The notes: generated by a model not told the origin, from the letters alone. Shown: positions 17,069 through 28,984, counted from the stretch's first letter. The stretch is 64,000 bases of DNA from Chroogloeocystis siderophila 5.2 s.c.1 (GCF_001904655.1 NZ_MRCC01000008.1:1-64000), one strand, 5' to 3'. Made by a program: numbers and translations.

Positions 17069-18856
17069 TTAAGCTTTGGGCTTATACGTCGAAACAACCT
17101 GCAATTCCTTCAACTGCTTGTCATCCACACTCGAAGGCGCATCGGTTAACAAACACCGTGCTTGTTGTGTTTTGGGAAACGCGATGACATCCCGAATCGA
17201 CTCTTCGCCAGCCAGTAACATCACCAAACGATCTAAACCGTAAGCAATTCCGCCATGCGGTGGTGTTCCATAATCAAACGCTTCTAAAAGAAAGCCAAAT
17301 TTATTTTGTGCCTGCGCTTGCGAAAGTCCAATTGCGTCAAAAACTTGTTCTTGAATTTCGCGTTGGTAAATCCGCAAACTTCCACCACCAACTTCGACAC
17401 CATTTAATACCAAATCATATGCTTGGGCGCGGGCGGTTTTAAGATCGCGCAAGTCATCAGGATGCGGCGCGGTAAAAGGATGATGCAGCGCTTCTAAACG
17501 CTTTTCGTCGGCATTCCACTCAAACATCGGGAAATCTGTCACCCATAGTAAGTTAATTTTATCAAGGTCGATTAACCCTAATTCGCGTCCAATAACTAGC
17601 CGCAATCGATCTAAAGTTTTATTAACAGTTGCAGTATCACCAGCACCAAAAAGTAACAAGTGCCCTGCTGTTGCACCTGTACGCTGCAATAATTCTTGCT
17701 TTTGTTCAGCGGTGAGATTGTCTTTAATCGCGCCAATGGTGTCAATCTCACCGTCATCGCGCACGCGAATGTAAGCTAAACCTTTAGCACCAGCTTCGAT
17801 GGCTTCTTTGAAGAGATCGCCGCCAGGTTTAATCCGGACATTAGAAATAATGTCATTTCCGTGAGGAATTGGCAGAACTTTCACAGTACCACCAGCGGCG
17901 ATCGCACCTGAGAATACTTTGAAGCCAGAATCTTTTACTAAATCGGAAACATTAACAAGTTCCAACCCAAAGCGCGTATCCGGTTTATCACTACCATAAC
18001 GTTCCATCGCTTCCATCCATGTTAAACGCGGGAAAGGACGTGGAAGTTCGATTCCTTTAACGGTTTTGAAAATATGACAAACTAAACCTTCGTTGAGTTC
18101 GAGAATTTCGGCTTGTGACATGAAACTCATTTCCATGTCGAGTTGTGTAAATTCTGGTTGTCTGTCGGCGCGTAAGTCTTCATCGCGGAAACACCGTGCA
18201 ATTTGATAGTAGCGATCGCATCCTGACACCATCAGCAATTGTTTAAATAACTGTGGTGACTGCGGTAAGGCAAACCATTCACTTGGATTAACGCGACTAG
18301 GAACAAGATAATCGCGTGCGCCTTCGGGTGTAGAACGCGTCAGAATCGGTGTTTCAACTTCAATAAAGTTGTATTCGTCTTCGAGGTAACGCCGAATTGC
18401 TTTGACAACTTGGTGACGCAACTGCAAATTTCGACTCATGCGACTCGTGCGGATGTCTAAATAGCGATATTTTAGCCGCAAGTCTTCGCGCACTGTTTCG
18501 GTATCAGATGTTGCGACTTGAAAGGGTAATTGCTTGTGTACAGCGTTGAGAAGCTTTATTTCATCGGCGTAAATTTCGATTTCACCTGTAGGTAGGCGTG
18601 GGTTAAGCGATTCGGGCGGACGCTGGGTGACTCTTCCGGTAATCTGGACGACGTATTCGTTTCGCAGTGCGTTAGCTTGCGCGTAAGATCCTGGTGTACG
18701 TTGCGGATCGCTGACAATTTGCACAATGCCAGTACGGTCGCGTAAATCTAAAAATATCACGCCCCCATGATCGCGGCGACGGTCTACCCAGCCATTTAGG
18801 GTGACAGTTTCTCCAATATTTGAGGAACGCAATTCGCCGCAATAGTGAGTTCGCAT
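17069..18856 (-). CDS. aspS: Aspartyl-tRNA synthetase
   Basis: This class II synthetase charges tRNA with Asp. The 595-residue bacterial-type architecture is complete: an OB-fold anticodon domain ([33 protein letters not shown]), the class II motif 2 region ([21 protein letters not shown]), the bacterial GAD insertion domain in the middle, and motif 3 ([27 protein letters not shown]). The ATG codes for MRTHYCG. It is divergent from glyS, with about 200 bases between them that hold repeat units. Whether it also charges tRNA-Asn cannot be told from the sequence alone. Confidence 0.97.
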   Translation of the reverse strand: MRTHYCGELRSSNIGETVTLNGWVDRRRDHGGVIFLDLRDRTGIVQIVSDPQRTPGSYAQANALRNEYVVQITGRVTQRPPESLNPRLPTGEIEIYADEIKLLNAVHKQLPFQVATSDTETVREDLRLKYRYLDIRTSRMSRNLQLRHQVVKAIRRYLEDEYNFIEVETPILTRSTPEGARDYLVPSRVNPSEWFALPQSPQLFKQLLMVSGCDRYYQIARCFRDEDLRADRQPEFTQLDMEMSFMSQAEILELNEGLVCHIFKTVKGIELPRPFPRLTWMEAMERYGSDKPDTRFGLELVNVSDLVKDSGFKVFSGAIAAGGTVKVLPIPHGNDIISNVRIKPGGDLFKEAIEAGAKGLAYIRVRDDGEIDTIGAIKDNLTAEQKQELLQRTGATAGHLLLFGAGDTATVNKTLDRLRLVIGRELGLIDLDKINLLWVTDFPMFEWNADEKRLEALHHPFTAPHPDDLRDLKTARAQAYDLVLNGVEVGGGSLRIYQREIQEQVFDAIGLSQAQAQNKFGFLLEAFDYGTPPHGGIAYGLDRLVMLLAGEESIRDVIAFPKTQQARCLLTDAPSSVDDKQLKELQVVSTYKPKA

Positions 18857-18992
18857 AGTTGCTTGAGTTTTGTCGCTGGTGATTAAATAAGGTAACAGTT
18901 GTCAAAGTCTTTCTATATATCTAGCATCTGCTGAGAAAACAGACACAGATCTAGATATCTTACTATGAATCAGGCTAACGATTACCAACTCC

Positions 18993-19012
18993 TTACCAAT
19001 TACCAATTACCA
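18993..19012. repeat. Tandem heptamer repeat (complement of GGTAATT)
   Basis: There are nearly three tandem TTACCAA units between the divergent aspS and glyS genes. They belong to the same family as the array at 16938-16960. Confidence 0.8.
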
Positions 19013-19061
19013 GGTGGCGCGATAAACTGTTGAAACTGGAATATATGTAGTTTAATTTCTT

Positions 19062-21206
19062 ATGCCTAGTTTTTTATTGGAAGTTGGTACAGAGGAATTA
19101 CCTGCGGATTTTGTGGGAAGTGCGATTCAACAATGGCGATCGCTGATTCCGCAGAGTTTGCAAGACAATAGTTTGTCGGCGAGTTCGATTGACGTTTACG
19201 GTACTCCTCGACGATTAGCAATTGTGATTCAAGGATTACCCACGCAACAACCAAATCGCGAGGAAGAAATTAAAGGTCCACCCGCCCAAGCGGCGTTTAA
19301 AGATGGACAACCAACGAAGGCCGCGGCAGGATTTGCCAAGAAGCAAGGCGTTGCACTTGAAGCGCTGGAAATTCGCGCTACAGATAAGGGTGATTTTGTC
19401 TTTGTACAGCAGCGCATCCCTGGACGACCGACTGCCGAAATCTTAACAGAATTAGTCCCACAGTGGATTACGAAACTCGAAGGTAAACGCTTGATGCGGT
19501 GGGGTGACGGCGATTTGCGGTTTGTGCGACCGATTGTCTGGTTAGTGACGTTGCTCGATGATGCTGTATTGCCTGTAGAGTTAGAGAATGGTTCAGAAAA
19601 GATTAAGAGCGATCGCTTTAGTCTCGGGCATCGCGTCTTATCGCCAGAAAAGTTAGTAGTTGACCATCCTAATAACTACGTAGATATACTACGACGTGCT
19701 TTCGTTGAAGTCAACCCACAGCAGCGACAAAATCAAATTCAAGAACAGACACAAGCTGCTGCCCAAAAAGTAAAGGGAACTACGCAGATTTATCCTGATT
19801 TATTAGCAGAAATAACGAATTTAGTAGAATTTCCAACTGCCGTTGTTGGTAATTTTGATGATGAGTTTTTGAACTTACCTACGGAAGTCATTACAACGGT
19901 TATGGTGACTCAGCAGCGATACTTTCCTGTATTTAAAGCTGATAATTCTGACGAGCTTTTACCATACTTTATTACGATTTCTAATGGTGACCCAGCAAAA
20001 TCAGATATTATTGCTGCGGGTAATGCAAGAGTAATTCGCGCTCGATTAGCTGACGCTCAATTTTTCTACAAAACTGATTTATCAAAACCATTAGAAAGCT
20101 ATTTACCACAGCTAGAAACCGTCACTTTTCAAGAATATTTAGGTTCAGTTCGCGATAAAGTCACGCGATTAAGTAAGATTGCTGAACTTGTTTCTACACA
20201 ATTAGGGCTATCAGAAAATGAGCGCGACTTAATTCAACGCGCCGCTTTGTTATGCAAAGCTGACTTAGTGACACAAATGGTGTATGAATTTCCCGAACTT
20301 CAAGGAGTTATGGGGCAAAAGTATGCTTTGGCAAGTGGCGAACCTGAAGCCGTAGCCACCGCAATTTTTGAGCATTACTTACCACGCGGCGCAAGCGATC
20401 GCTTACCAAGAACCATTACAGGTCAAGTCGTTGGTTTAGCCGACCGACTCGACACGTTAGTCAGTATTTTTGGCTTGGGAATGATCCCAACAGGTTCATC
20501 TGATCCTTTTGCTTTAAGACGTGCCGCCAATGCCATAATTAATATTACCTGGAGTGCCAACTTACAACTTAATTTACAGCAGCTATTAGAGCAAGTAGCT
20601 ACAGATTTTGTCACCGCGCATCCTCAAGCGCGATGGGATGAATTAGTACACCAACTCCAAGAATTCTTCTTACAACGCCTGCGCACTCAATTACAAGAGG
20701 AAACAGTTGATTATGATTTAGTGAATGCTGTTTTAGGAGATAATGACTTTGAGTACAAGTTGCGAGCGCTACAAGATTTACTAGACGTACGCGATCGCGC
20801 TTTATTTCTCCAATCCATTCGTAACAATGGTGAGCTTGAGAAAGTTTACGACACGGTAAATCGTTCAACAAGATTAGCTGCGCAAGGAGATTTAAATACT
20901 ACCGAGTTACATCCACAATTAATCAATCAAGAACTATTTCAAAAATCATCCGAACAAGCATTTTATGATGCCTTGGTACAACTCGAACCAAGAACAATTG
21001 CTGCCCGTACTTCGCGTGATTATCAACAATTGATAACAGCATTAGCAGAAATTGCCCCTAAAGTAAGCAACTTCTTCGATGGACCAGACAGCGTTTTAGT
21101 GATGGATTCTGACCCAGAAATTAGACGAAATCGCCTAAATTTACTAGGACTATTACGCAATCATGCCCGCGTGCTAGCAGATTTCGGTGCAATTGTCAAA
21201 ACTTAG
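19062..21206 (+). CDS. glyS: Glycyl-tRNA synthetase beta subunit
   Basis: This is the beta subunit of the bacterial alpha2-beta2 glycyl-tRNA synthetase; the partner GlyQ is encoded elsewhere. The 714 residues fit. Family features are the N-terminal [15 protein letters not shown], the HD-like segment with [57 protein letters not shown] (given in parts: [12 protein letters not shown] and [12 protein letters not shown]), and the C-terminal anticodon-binding part. The ATG follows an AT-rich leader with no strong ribosome site. Confidence 0.97.
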   Translation: MPSFLLEVGTEELPADFVGSAIQQWRSLIPQSLQDNSLSASSIDVYGTPRRLAIVIQGLPTQQPNREEEIKGPPAQAAFKDGQPTKAAAGFAKKQGVALEALEIRATDKGDFVFVQQRIPGRPTAEILTELVPQWITKLEGKRLMRWGDGDLRFVRPIVWLVTLLDDAVLPVELENGSEKIKSDRFSLGHRVLSPEKLVVDHPNNYVDILRRAFVEVNPQQRQNQIQEQTQAAAQKVKGTTQIYPDLLAEITNLVEFPTAVVGNFDDEFLNLPTEVITTVMVTQQRYFPVFKADNSDELLPYFITISNGDPAKSDIIAAGNARVIRARLADAQFFYKTDLSKPLESYLPQLETVTFQEYLGSVRDKVTRLSKIAELVSTQLGLSENERDLIQRAALLCKADLVTQMVYEFPELQGVMGQKYALASGEPEAVATAIFEHYLPRGASDRLPRTITGQVVGLADRLDTLVSIFGLGMIPTGSSDPFALRRAANAIINITWSANLQLNLQQLLEQVATDFVTAHPQARWDELVHQLQEFFLQRLRTQLQEETVDYDLVNAVLGDNDFEYKLRALQDLLDVRDRALFLQSIRNNGELEKVYDTVNRSTRLAAQGDLNTTELHPQLINQELFQKSSEQAFYDALVQLEPRTIAARTSRDYQQLITALAEIAPKVSNFFDGPDSVLVMDSDPEIRRNRLNLLGLLRNHARVLADFGAIVKT

Positions 21207-21421
21207 CTTCATTCACTATATATCAATTAAATGTAGAATGCCAAAGATGATGTAATTAAGTAAACAAGCTGGTAAGTGGTGATTGACAATAATATGAGGT
21301 CAACTTCCTACTACCCATTACCCATCGCCTGACCTCAAAATATGATATTAAGTTAGGATCGCCTTCTCCTAAAGCTCTTCTACCGTCTTTCTACCCTATA
21401 CATAAATTTTATTACCGATCA

Positions 21422-22234
21422 ATGAAGCCTTATCTTGCCGCCGCAATCCAAATGACGAGCCTGCCTAACTTAGAGAAAAACTTAGTTCAAGCAGAAGAAT
21501 TAATCGAACTTGCTGTGCGTCAAGGTGCCAAGTTAGTGAGTTTGCCAGAAAACTTTTCTTACTTGGGAGAGGAAACAGCAAAGATTGCGCAAGCAAGTGC
21601 GATCGCTCAAAAGAGTGAAAAATTCCTCAAAACAATGGCACAGCGCTTTCAAGTCACAATCCTGGGTGGTGGGTTTCCCGTACCTGTAGACAGTACAAAA
21701 GTCTACAATACTGCTTTACTCATCGATCCTAGTGGTCAAGAACTCTCGCGCTATCACAAAGTTCATCTGTTTGATGTCAACTTACCCGACGGTAACACCT
21801 ACCGCGAATCAAGTACAGTGATGGCAGGAAACCAACTACCCCCTGTATACGCTTCCAAAGATCTCGGCAATCTCGGACTTTCGGTGTGCTACGATGTAAG
21901 ATTTCCTGAACTTTACCGCCACATGGCACTCAAAGGCGCAGACATTCTTTTCGTTCCGGCTGCGTTTACAGCATACACCGGAAAAGACCATTGGCAAGTG
22001 CTACTGCAAGCCAGAGCCATCGAGAATACTTGCTATATTATCGCCCCAGCACAAACCGGACAACACTACGCCCTGCGTCAATCGCACGGACACGCAATGA
22101 TCGTCGATCCTTGGGGAGTCATCTTAGCCGATGCTGGAAATTCGCCAGGAGTTGCGATCGCGGAAATTAACCCAACGCGCTTAGACCAAGTCCGCAGACA
22201 AATGCCATCACTGCAACATAGCGTGTTTTTGTAG
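21422..22234 (+). CDS. Carbon-nitrogen hydrolase (nitrilase superfamily, Nit-type)
   Basis: The 270-residue enzyme has the nitrilase Glu-Lys-Cys triad: Glu in SLPENFSYLG, Lys in RYHKVHLFDV, and Cys in LSVCYDVRFPELYR. The overall pattern (HLFDVNLPDGNTYRES, FTAYTGKDHWQVLLQARAIEN) matches the Nit1/Nit2 branch, which repairs deaminated glutathione or acts as an omega-amidase. It is a cytoplasmic enzyme and is followed by heptamer-repeat DNA (22235-22258). The exact substrate is inferred only from the branch. Confidence 0.88.
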   Translation: MKPYLAAAIQMTSLPNLEKNLVQAEELIELAVRQGAKLVSLPENFSYLGEETAKIAQASAIAQKSEKFLKTMAQRFQVTILGGGFPVPVDSTKVYNTALLIDPSGQELSRYHKVHLFDVNLPDGNTYRESSTVMAGNQLPPVYASKDLGNLGLSVCYDVRFPELYRHMALKGADILFVPAAFTAYTGKDHWQVLLQARAIENTCYIIAPAQTGQHYALRQSHGHAMIVDPWGVILADAGNSPGVAIAEINPTRLDQVRRQMPSLQHSVFL

Positions 22235-22324
22235 GAGCGAGGAAGCGAGGGGTGAGGGAAGAATAAATTCGCTATCGATTCTAGAATTTAAATAATTATC
22301 GAGTGCGTTTATGAGGTTGTCAAG

Positions 22325-22765
22325 TTGAAAATATTGCGAAGAATCTTACTGATTGGGACATTATTATTCTTTTTGATTGGTGGTATTGAAGAGAATGCGA
22401 TCGCACAATCAAATACAGCAACCCAAGTCAAAGTGATCGAAACCGAAATGGCAATTGAACTATTACCATCAACAGTACCTGCGGGTGCCATCAAATTCAT
22501 TGCCTACAACCAAGGTCAACTTCCCCACGAAATGGAGATTGTCAAAACTGATTTACCACTCGACCAAATGCCCATCAAAGACAACCGACTCGACCGCAAA
22601 AAAGTCGGCGAAAAAATCGATGAAATCGAAGCCGAAGATCTTCCCAGCGGTGCAACAGCAACACTCCTCACCAACCTCCAACCTGGAAGATATCTCATCG
22701 AATGCAACATTCCAGGACACTTCCCAGCCGGAATGAAAGCCGAACTCTTTGTTGAGTCAAGCTAA
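22325..22765 (+). CDS. Secreted cupredoxin-like blue copper protein
   Basis: The 146-residue protein has an N-terminal signal peptide ending near AIAQS, then a cupredoxin fold. Likely type 1 copper ligands are His68 (QLPHEMEIV), Cys127, His132 and Met137 (ECNIPGHFPAGMKAEL). It resembles plastocyanin or azurin but is not petE: the mature part is longer and carries a charged insert (KDNRLDRKKVGEKIDEIEAE). The start is TTG 22325, with GAGG eight bases upstream; an ATG at 22311 is out of frame and stops at once. It probably acts as a periplasmic electron carrier or copper protein. Confidence 0.85.
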   Translation: MKILRRILLIGTLLFFLIGGIEENAIAQSNTATQVKVIETEMAIELLPSTVPAGAIKFIAYNQGQLPHEMEIVKTDLPLDQMPIKDNRLDRKKVGEKIDEIEAEDLPSGATATLLTNLQPGRYLIECNIPGHFPAGMKAELFVESS

Positions 22766-22828
22766 CACATTCTCGACAGCAAAAATACTCTGCGCTCTTT
22801 GTTTCTGGAATTGCTGCGCGTCTACATT

Positions 22829-22857
22829 AAAAAAACGGGTAGCCCGACGACCACCCG
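22829..22857 (-). terminator. Terminator of the aldolase gene
   Basis: On the minus strand a GC-rich hairpin (CGGGT / ACCCG, 22853-22857 with 22836-22840, and further internal pairing) is followed by seven T (A-run 22829-22835). It lies 26 bases after the fba stop. Confidence 0.8.
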
Positions 22858-22882
22858 CCCCAAAAACCAACCAACAAATCTC

Positions 22883-23962
22883 TTACACAGAAACTGTCTT
22901 CTTCGTTACAGCGCTCAATTCACCCTTAGCGTATTTGGCTGCAAACTCATCGAGCGAAACTTGCTTGATCTTGCTAGCTTGACCAGCAGCTTCAAACTGT
23001 TGATAGCGGTCAGCACAAACCTTCTGCATATACTTAATCGAAGGCTTGAGGAAGTGACGCGGGTCAAACTCCTTAGGATCTTTTGCCAAAGCTTCGCGTA
23101 CTGCTGCGGTAATCGCCAGACGGTTGTCAGTATCGATATTTACCTTACGGACGCCACTCTTGATACCTTTTTGAATTTCTTCTACAGGTACACCGTAAGT
23201 TTCAGGAATTGTACCACCATACTGGTTAATAAGTTCTAGCAGATCTTCAGGTACTGAAGAAGAACCATGCATTACCAAGTGGGTATTTGGTAGACGACGG
23301 TGAATTTCTTCAATTCGGCTAATTGCCAAAATTTCGCCAGTCGGTTTGCGAGTAAACTTGTAAGCACCGTGGCTAGTACCAATTGCTACCGCCAAAGCAT
23401 CAACTTGAGTTTGCTCAACAAAATCAACTGCTTGGTCAGGATCGGTTAATAGTTGGGAGTGGTCAAGTTTACCCTCGAAACCATGACCATCTTCAGCTTC
23501 ACCCATACCAGTTTCTAAGGAACCCAAACAGCCGAGTTCACCTTCAACGCTAACACCGATCGCGTGAGCAACTTTCACGACTTCACGGGTAACATTAACG
23601 TTATACTCATAACTTGCAGGAGTTTTCGCATCTGCTTCCAGCGAACCATCCATCATCACGCTGGTAAAGCCATTTTTCATCGCAGAGTAGCAAGTTGCTG
23701 GCTCATTACCATGATCCTGGTGCATGGCAATAGGAATGTAAGGATAGGTTTCTACTGCTGCTAGAATCAAGTGACGCAAAAAGTTTTCACCAGCATATTT
23801 ACGTGCGCCACGAGAAGCTTGTAAGATCACGGGGCTATCTGTCTCTTTAGCAGCCTGCATAATTGCCTGGATCTGCTCCATGTTGTTCACGTTGAAAGCT
23901 GGAATGCCGTAACCGTTTTCAGCCGCATGATCCAACAGCAGCCGCATTGGTACGAGCGCCAT
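22883..23962 (-). CDS. fba: Fructose-bisphosphate aldolase, class II
   Basis: This zinc-dependent aldolase interconverts fructose-1,6-bisphosphate (and probably sedoheptulose-1,7-bisphosphate) with triose phosphates in the Calvin cycle and glycolysis. The 359 residues are the cyanobacterial/CbbA length. Metal-binding and catalytic motifs are visible: [66 protein letters not shown] and [14 protein letters not shown] strong AGGAGG lies just before the ATG. A GC-rich terminator follows. Confidence 0.97.
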   Translation of the reverse strand: MALVPMRLLLDHAAENGYGIPAFNVNNMEQIQAIMQAAKETDSPVILQASRGARKYAGENFLRHLILAAVETYPYIPIAMHQDHGNEPATCYSAMKNGFTSVMMDGSLEADAKTPASYEYNVNVTREVVKVAHAIGVSVEGELGCLGSLETGMGEAEDGHGFEGKLDHSQLLTDPDQAVDFVEQTQVDALAVAIGTSHGAYKFTRKPTGEILAISRIEEIHRRLPNTHLVMHGSSSVPEDLLELINQYGGTIPETYGVPVEEIQKGIKSGVRKVNIDTDNRLAITAAVREALAKDPKEFDPRHFLKPSIKYMQKVCADRYQQFEAAGQASKIKQVSLDEFAAKYAKGELSAVTKKTVSV

Positions 23963-24232
23963 AGATAGTCCTCCTAATTTTGATAATCAGCTAGTCGTCT
24001 TAAGACAAACGTAATTCTTACGCTAATCTTAAGATAATTTTCAACTTATAAGCAATTATATTCAGAGAATACTTTGGGATCTTTATTTCTGGTAATTCTC
24101 CCTAACTCGTCAACGAGAGAAACTTTATACAAGTTTTATACAAAGTCAATAGCTACGCTACGACTTTCATTGTCATAAAAAACAGCTAGAACCGTTGTAA
24201 TCTATGTATAGCTTCCAGCAATTAAATATCCA

Positions 24233-24304
24233 TGGGTCGCCCGGGATTCGAACCCGGAACTAATCGGTTAAAAGCCGAGTACTCTACCGTTGAGTTAGCG
24301 ACCC
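24233..24304 (-). tRNA. tRNA-Lys (anticodon TTT)
   Basis: The minus strand folds as a cloverleaf of 72 bases. The acceptor GGGTCGC pairs with GCGACCC, the D-arm contains AACGGTAGAG, the anticodon loop reads CTTTTAA with anticodon TTT, and the T-arm is CCGGG-TTCGAAT-CCCGG. The discriminator is A and the CCA end is not encoded. It stands alone between the aldolase and epimerase genes. Confidence 0.96.
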
Positions 24305-24370
24305 AGATGCCTGATGCTTTTTGGCAACTTTATTAAGATACCACATAAATTCAGAATTTGGTAAAAATTT

Positions 24371-25240
24371 CTATAAAAAAGTGATTTTCATATTTACCCA
24401 AGTATTCAAACTTGCACCAGGTTCTAAGGAGATCAAATCAGTGCCTGTATTGAGGGCATTACGCGGTGCAGTCCACGGCTCGACACAGTAAAAGTCTTTG
24501 CCTTTTTGCGTCCAGAAAACGAAGGTTGTGTAATGCGTATCATCCCAACTCAGGTGTAACTGTAAACCGCGATCGCGGTCGCGAACACTGGCATTTGCAG
24601 CATTCAGCGGTCGAAACGCAGCGTCGATCTCATCCTGCTCAAAATCAAAACCTGTAAAGGCGTGATGCGTCTTGGTACGCTGGTCTTGATATTCCGTCGC
24701 GGGGATAGTGAATTGCAACTGCGTTTTATCGTGTACCAGAAAGTAAGGATGTAGTCCTAACGAAAAGGGCATAGCAACTGCGGAGTGGTTTGTAATACGT
24801 TGCAAAATCGCTAATTGATTTGCTTGTAGCTGATATGTAAACGCTAGCTGAAAATTGAACGGATAGACTGCACGCGTCGTTTCGTTGCTTTCTAGAACGA
24901 GCGTTATACTGGCTTGGTTCTGCGTATCCTCGTCAGTGACTTTCCAGGGTAAGTCGCGGGCAAAGCCGTGTTGTTTGAGCGTGTAGTGTTGCCCATTGTG
25001 CGTATAAGTATTGTCTGGTAAATTTCCACAAATCGGAAATAAAATCGGAATTCCACCACGTACGCTCAAGTCCGGATTCGCAAACCGTTCCGCGTCTAAG
25101 TAGAAAATCTCTTGACCTTGAATCGACCAACGAGCGACAATTCCGCCGCGTTCGGGGACAATCTCTACAACTGAATTAGCGGCTTTATCGACGAGGGTGT
25201 AGGTTTTGTATTGTTGTTGAGAACAGGCGATCGCAAACAC
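24371..25240 (-). CDS. Aldose 1-epimerase family protein
   Basis: This galactose-mutarotase-fold protein of 289 residues shows the substrate-site motifs VRGGIPILFPICGNLPD, a catalytic-type His in LKQHGFARDLPW, LGLHPYF (the second His), and a Glu near FYCVEPWTAPRNALN. It probably interconverts alpha and beta anomers of a hexose or hexose phosphate. The GGIPILFP pattern is closer to the hexose-6-phosphate mutarotase (YeaD-like) branch than to GalM. It is monocistronic. The substrate is uncertain. Confidence 0.85.
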   Translation of the reverse strand: MFAIACSQQQYKTYTLVDKAANSVVEIVPERGGIVARWSIQGQEIFYLDAERFANPDLSVRGGIPILFPICGNLPDNTYTHNGQHYTLKQHGFARDLPWKVTDEDTQNQASITLVLESNETTRAVYPFNFQLAFTYQLQANQLAILQRITNHSAVAMPFSLGLHPYFLVHDKTQLQFTIPATEYQDQRTKTHHAFTGFDFEQDEIDAAFRPLNAANASVRDRDRGLQLHLSWDDTHYTTFVFWTQKGKDFYCVEPWTAPRNALNTGTDLISLEPGASLNTWVNMKITFL

Positions 25241-25368
25241 GATAATTCCCTATAATTCGCTGAAAATCGATAAAAATACAAGACGGGTAATTGGTAATAG
25301 GAGCGTTCTCTAACCTTTTACCAATTAGCCATTGCCCAAGCAAATATTGTGTTGCCCATCACAGTTGA

Positions 25369-26400
25369 TTAATCTTCTGCAAAGATGTAGCGATACAATT
25401 CATTAGGATCTGGCTCTGGGCTACTTTCAGCAAACTTCACCGCTTCGTCAATTTCTTGCTGAATTTGCTGTTCAATTTGTTTCAATTCTGCCTGCGATGC
25501 CAAATTCTGCTCAGTTAAATACGCAGCAAGTTTCTTGATGGGATCGCGGGCAAACCAAAATTCTTTTTCGTCTTTGCTGCGCAATTCATCCGGATCAGCC
25601 AGTGAGTGACCGCGAAAACGATAGGTCAATGCTTCAATTAGTGTAGGACCTTCGCCTGCGCGAGCGCGTGCTACAGCTTCTTGCGCAACTTGGCGCACAG
25701 CTAAAACATCCATGCCATCAACTTCGACGCCCACCATGCCAAACACGCTAGCTTTCTTATAAATTTCTGGCTGCGAGGTTGCGCGTTCGTGCGCCATACC
25801 GATCGCCCACTTGTTATTTTCGACAACATAAAGAATCGGCAGTTTCCACAACGCCGCCATGTTGAGACATTCAAAAAATTGACCGTTATTACAAGCGCCA
25901 TCGCCAAAAAAGCAAGCCGTCACTTGATCGGCACTTTCATCGCCCATCACCTCGCGACGATACTTCGATTGAAACGCTGCGCCTGTAGCCACTGGAATGC
26001 CTTCCGCGACAAATGCATAACCACCAAGCAGGCGATGTTCTTCGGAGAACATATGCATCGAGCCACCCCGCCCTTTACTACAGCCTGTGGCTTTGCCGAA
26101 AAGTTCTGCCATCACTTGTTTAGCTGGTACTCCTGCACTCAACGCATGAACGTGGTCGCGATATGTACTACAAACATAATCTTCGCCAGGGCGCATCGAT
26201 TGAATCACGCCAGTTGAAACGGCCTCTTGCCCGTTGTAAAGATGGACAAAGCCAAACATTTTGCCTCGGTAATACATTTCCGCGCACTTGTCTTCAAAGT
26301 AGCGCCCCAAAATCATGTCTTCGTACAGCCGCAAACCTTCTTCTTTACTCAGTTGCGCCGTAGTTGCAGAAAAGGTGGGTAATGTTCGTTCTTGTACCAT
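25369..26400 (-). CDS. pdhA: Pyruvate dehydrogenase E1 component, alpha subunit
   Basis: PdhA, with PdhB, forms the thiamine-diphosphate E1 enzyme that decarboxylates pyruvate in the pyruvate dehydrogenase complex. The 343 residues carry the ThDP motif [15 protein letters not shown] from residue 166 and the loop [39 protein letters not shown] is also diagnostic (quoted here as GRGGSMHMF and [11 protein letters not shown]). The C-terminus [12 protein letters not shown] is typical of cyanobacteria and plastids. pdhB is not adjacent. Confidence 0.96.
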   Translation of the reverse strand: MVQERTLPTFSATTAQLSKEEGLRLYEDMILGRYFEDKCAEMYYRGKMFGFVHLYNGQEAVSTGVIQSMRPGEDYVCSTYRDHVHALSAGVPAKQVMAELFGKATGCSKGRGGSMHMFSEEHRLLGGYAFVAEGIPVATGAAFQSKYRREVMGDESADQVTACFFGDGACNNGQFFECLNMAALWKLPILYVVENNKWAIGMAHERATSQPEIYKKASVFGMVGVEVDGMDVLAVRQVAQEAVARARAGEGPTLIEALTYRFRGHSLADPDELRSKDEKEFWFARDPIKKLAAYLTEQNLASQAELKQIEQQIQQEIDEAVKFAESSPEPDPNELYRYIFAED

Positions 26401-26590
26401 TGCTGTATCGTATCCTCGTAGTAGGATGAATAGTTGTATACTGTCTAGTATCTCAAGTTAGGTAACTTTAACTATTGTGGGCAGATCCGTGTTGCGGATA
26501 AAGCTCTCAAGTTATTATAATTGCACGGTTTTGCTGAGACGGAAAAACGTTCGTTTAAGTTGGTTACTTGCGGTGCAGGGGAAGTAAGCT

Positions 26591-28735
26591 GTGCAAATTC
26601 CACTAGACTACTACCGAATCTTGGGACTGCCAGTCGCGGCAAGTCACGAACAATTACAACAAGCTTATCGCGATCGCCTACAACAGTTACCGCGGCGCGA
26701 GTATTCACCTGCAGCGATCGCCGCCCGCAAGCAATTGATCGAGCAAGCGTACGCAGTTTTATCTGACCCTATACAGCGTAAGACTTACGATACAAATTAT
26801 TTCGCGCATCGCTACGAACAGCAACCAACACTAAAAGACACGGAAAATTCAGAATATCTCGTTGAGGATATTTTCGCGCCGCACACGCCGATTATCGAGA
26901 TTGCAGATAATTTATTCGCTGGTGCTTTGCTGATTCTTCAAGAACTCGGCGAATATGAACTTGTTTTAACATTGGGAAATTCGTATCTCAATCACTCGTA
27001 CCGCGAAAATGACGATCAACTCCGCGCCGATGTTGTGTTAACCGTTGCCTTAGCATATTTAGAACTAGGGCGCGAACAATGGCAGCAAGGAAACTATGAA
27101 AGTGCGGCGAACTCGCTACAAAACGGCGAACAACAGCTGACGCGCGAAGGTATGTTTCTTAACATCAGAAACGACATTGCCGCAGACCTCAATAAATTGC
27201 GTCCCTATAGAATTTTGGCATTGCTTGCCGAACCAGAAGGCACAAGCTTAGAACGCCGACGTTTGGGACTCAAGTTATTACAAGATATCCTTGATGCGCG
27301 CGGCGGAATTGATGGTGCAAGTGATGATGGTTCAGGGTTGAGTCTTGATGACTTTCTACGCTTTATTCAGCAACTGCGCACTTACCTCAGCATATCCGAA
27401 CAACAAACTTTATTTGAAGCAGAAAGTAAACGCCCTTCGGCAGTAGCCAACTATCTTGCGGTGTACGCCTTAATCGCGCGAGGCTTTACGCAGCGAATGC
27501 CTGTGCTGATTTCGCAAGCGAAGCAGTTGTTACAATATCTTGCTAAAACTAAGCGTCAAGATGTGTATTTAGAACACGCTATAGCAACGCTGCTTTTAGG
27601 TCAAACCATCGAAGCAAATCGCGCATTAGAACTTTCACAGGAACATGAACCATTAGAATTTATTCGCGAACATTCCCAAGGTTCTCCTGACTTATTACCT
27701 GGTTTGTGTCTTTATGCCGAACGTTGGCTGCAAAATGAAGTTTTTCCCCAGTTTCGCGACTTAAAACACCAGCAAGCTTCTTTAAAAGAATACTTTGCCG
27801 ACGAACACGTTCAAACTTACTTAGAAGCACTACCCAACCAAAGCGACACCTCACAAACCGTGGCTACGGTAGCAACATCAACAACTCATACGGCATCTCA
27901 ACCGCAAAGGCAAAAGTCAAACCGTACACGCAAGACGACTGCGAATACAGCAGTTCATACGACAAAAGATGGTACTACTACCGCAAATAAAGCTAGAAGT
28001 GTAACCTTAGAACCAACAACAGTGCAGACTACTTCAATGCAGCAGAAAGGGGGCTTGACAGTTGCACAAACATCTGCTATGCAACACGTACGCGTTCCCC
28101 AAAGAAAAAGACGCAAAAGAAAAGCTTTTGCGGTTAAAGACAAAACAATGATCGCTTTATTAGCCCTTGCCGGACTTGTTGGCAGTGTATTTGTCTTTGC
28201 CCTGCTTGGTCAAGCTTTCGGTTGGTTACGCCAAACCTTATATCCAGCACCGCCACCGCTACCAGGCGAGCAACTAGCAGTACAGTTAAACCAACCACTG
28301 CTTGCTATTCCTAGCCCTGGTTCGCAATTTTTGCCTGTTGTTGAACCGCTGGATGCGGCAACCGCCGAGCAAGTTATCCAGAGTTGGCTGTCGGCAAAAG
28401 CAGCGGCTTTTAGCACTGATTATGCGATCGAAGGCTTGCAAAACATTTTAGTCGATCCGGCGTTAGCACAATGGCAACAGCGTGTGAGGAGCGATCGCGC
28501 GAATAACCGCCATCGACAATTTCAGCACAATCTAAAAATAGATTCCTTACAAGTCAACGCGACGAATCCAGATTTGGCAACGGTACAAGCAACCGTTAGC
28601 GAAATTGCCCAAATTTACGATCAGGGAAAGCTGAATCAACGTGCTTCCTATGCTGATGAAAACCTCCGCGTTAGATACGATTTAGTCCGCAGCAATAGCG
28701 CGTGGCGAATTCGACAAATGCAAGTTTTGAATTAG
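26591..28735 (+). CDS. zipN: Cell division protein ZipN/Ftn2 (ARC6 homologue)
   Basis: This is the cyanobacterial FtsZ-tethering division protein, ancestor of plant ARC6. The 714 residues show an N-terminal J-like domain (LDYYRILGLPVAASHEQLQQAY..., ending LSDPIQRKTYD), a long helical region, a basic Thr/Lys-rich linker (about 420-515), one membrane helix (MIALLALAGLVGSVFVFALLG), and a C-terminal ARC6-like IMS domain (AEQVIQSWLSAKAAAF to WRIRQMQVLN). The J domain lacks the HPD triad, as is usual in this family. The start is GTG. It is divergent from pdhA. Confidence 0.93.
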   Translation: MQIPLDYYRILGLPVAASHEQLQQAYRDRLQQLPRREYSPAAIAARKQLIEQAYAVLSDPIQRKTYDTNYFAHRYEQQPTLKDTENSEYLVEDIFAPHTPIIEIADNLFAGALLILQELGEYELVLTLGNSYLNHSYRENDDQLRADVVLTVALAYLELGREQWQQGNYESAANSLQNGEQQLTREGMFLNIRNDIAADLNKLRPYRILALLAEPEGTSLERRRLGLKLLQDILDARGGIDGASDDGSGLSLDDFLRFIQQLRTYLSISEQQTLFEAESKRPSAVANYLAVYALIARGFTQRMPVLISQAKQLLQYLAKTKRQDVYLEHAIATLLLGQTIEANRALELSQEHEPLEFIREHSQGSPDLLPGLCLYAERWLQNEVFPQFRDLKHQQASLKEYFADEHVQTYLEALPNQSDTSQTVATVATSTTHTASQPQRQKSNRTRKTTANTAVHTTKDGTTTANKARSVTLEPTTVQTTSMQQKGGLTVAQTSAMQHVRVPQRKRRKRKAFAVKDKTMIALLALAGLVGSVFVFALLGQAFGWLRQTLYPAPPPLPGEQLAVQLNQPLLAIPSPGSQFLPVVEPLDAATAEQVIQSWLSAKAAAFSTDYAIEGLQNILVDPALAQWQQRVRSDRANNRHRQFQHNLKIDSLQVNATNPDLATVQATVSEIAQIYDQGKLNQRASYADENLRVRYDLVRSNSAWRIRQMQVLN

Positions 28736-28984
28736 CTTTTGCCGATGAGCGATTAGCCATTAGCTTCTACAATCATGATGGTAAGTCACGAATATAGTTA
28801 GCTTCCAAGGGACTGTTGTACAGCAATGGTCAATTAGGACATGATGGAAACTCAGAACCGTTGTCTTGTAAAGTTTGCGCTGAGCAAAGGATACCTCTGC
28901 ACGGGGGGTTTGTGCTGATTCAACTAGCTTTTAATTCTGACCTCTGACCTCTGCTATATTATCTTCGCTCCTCACCCCTCAAGA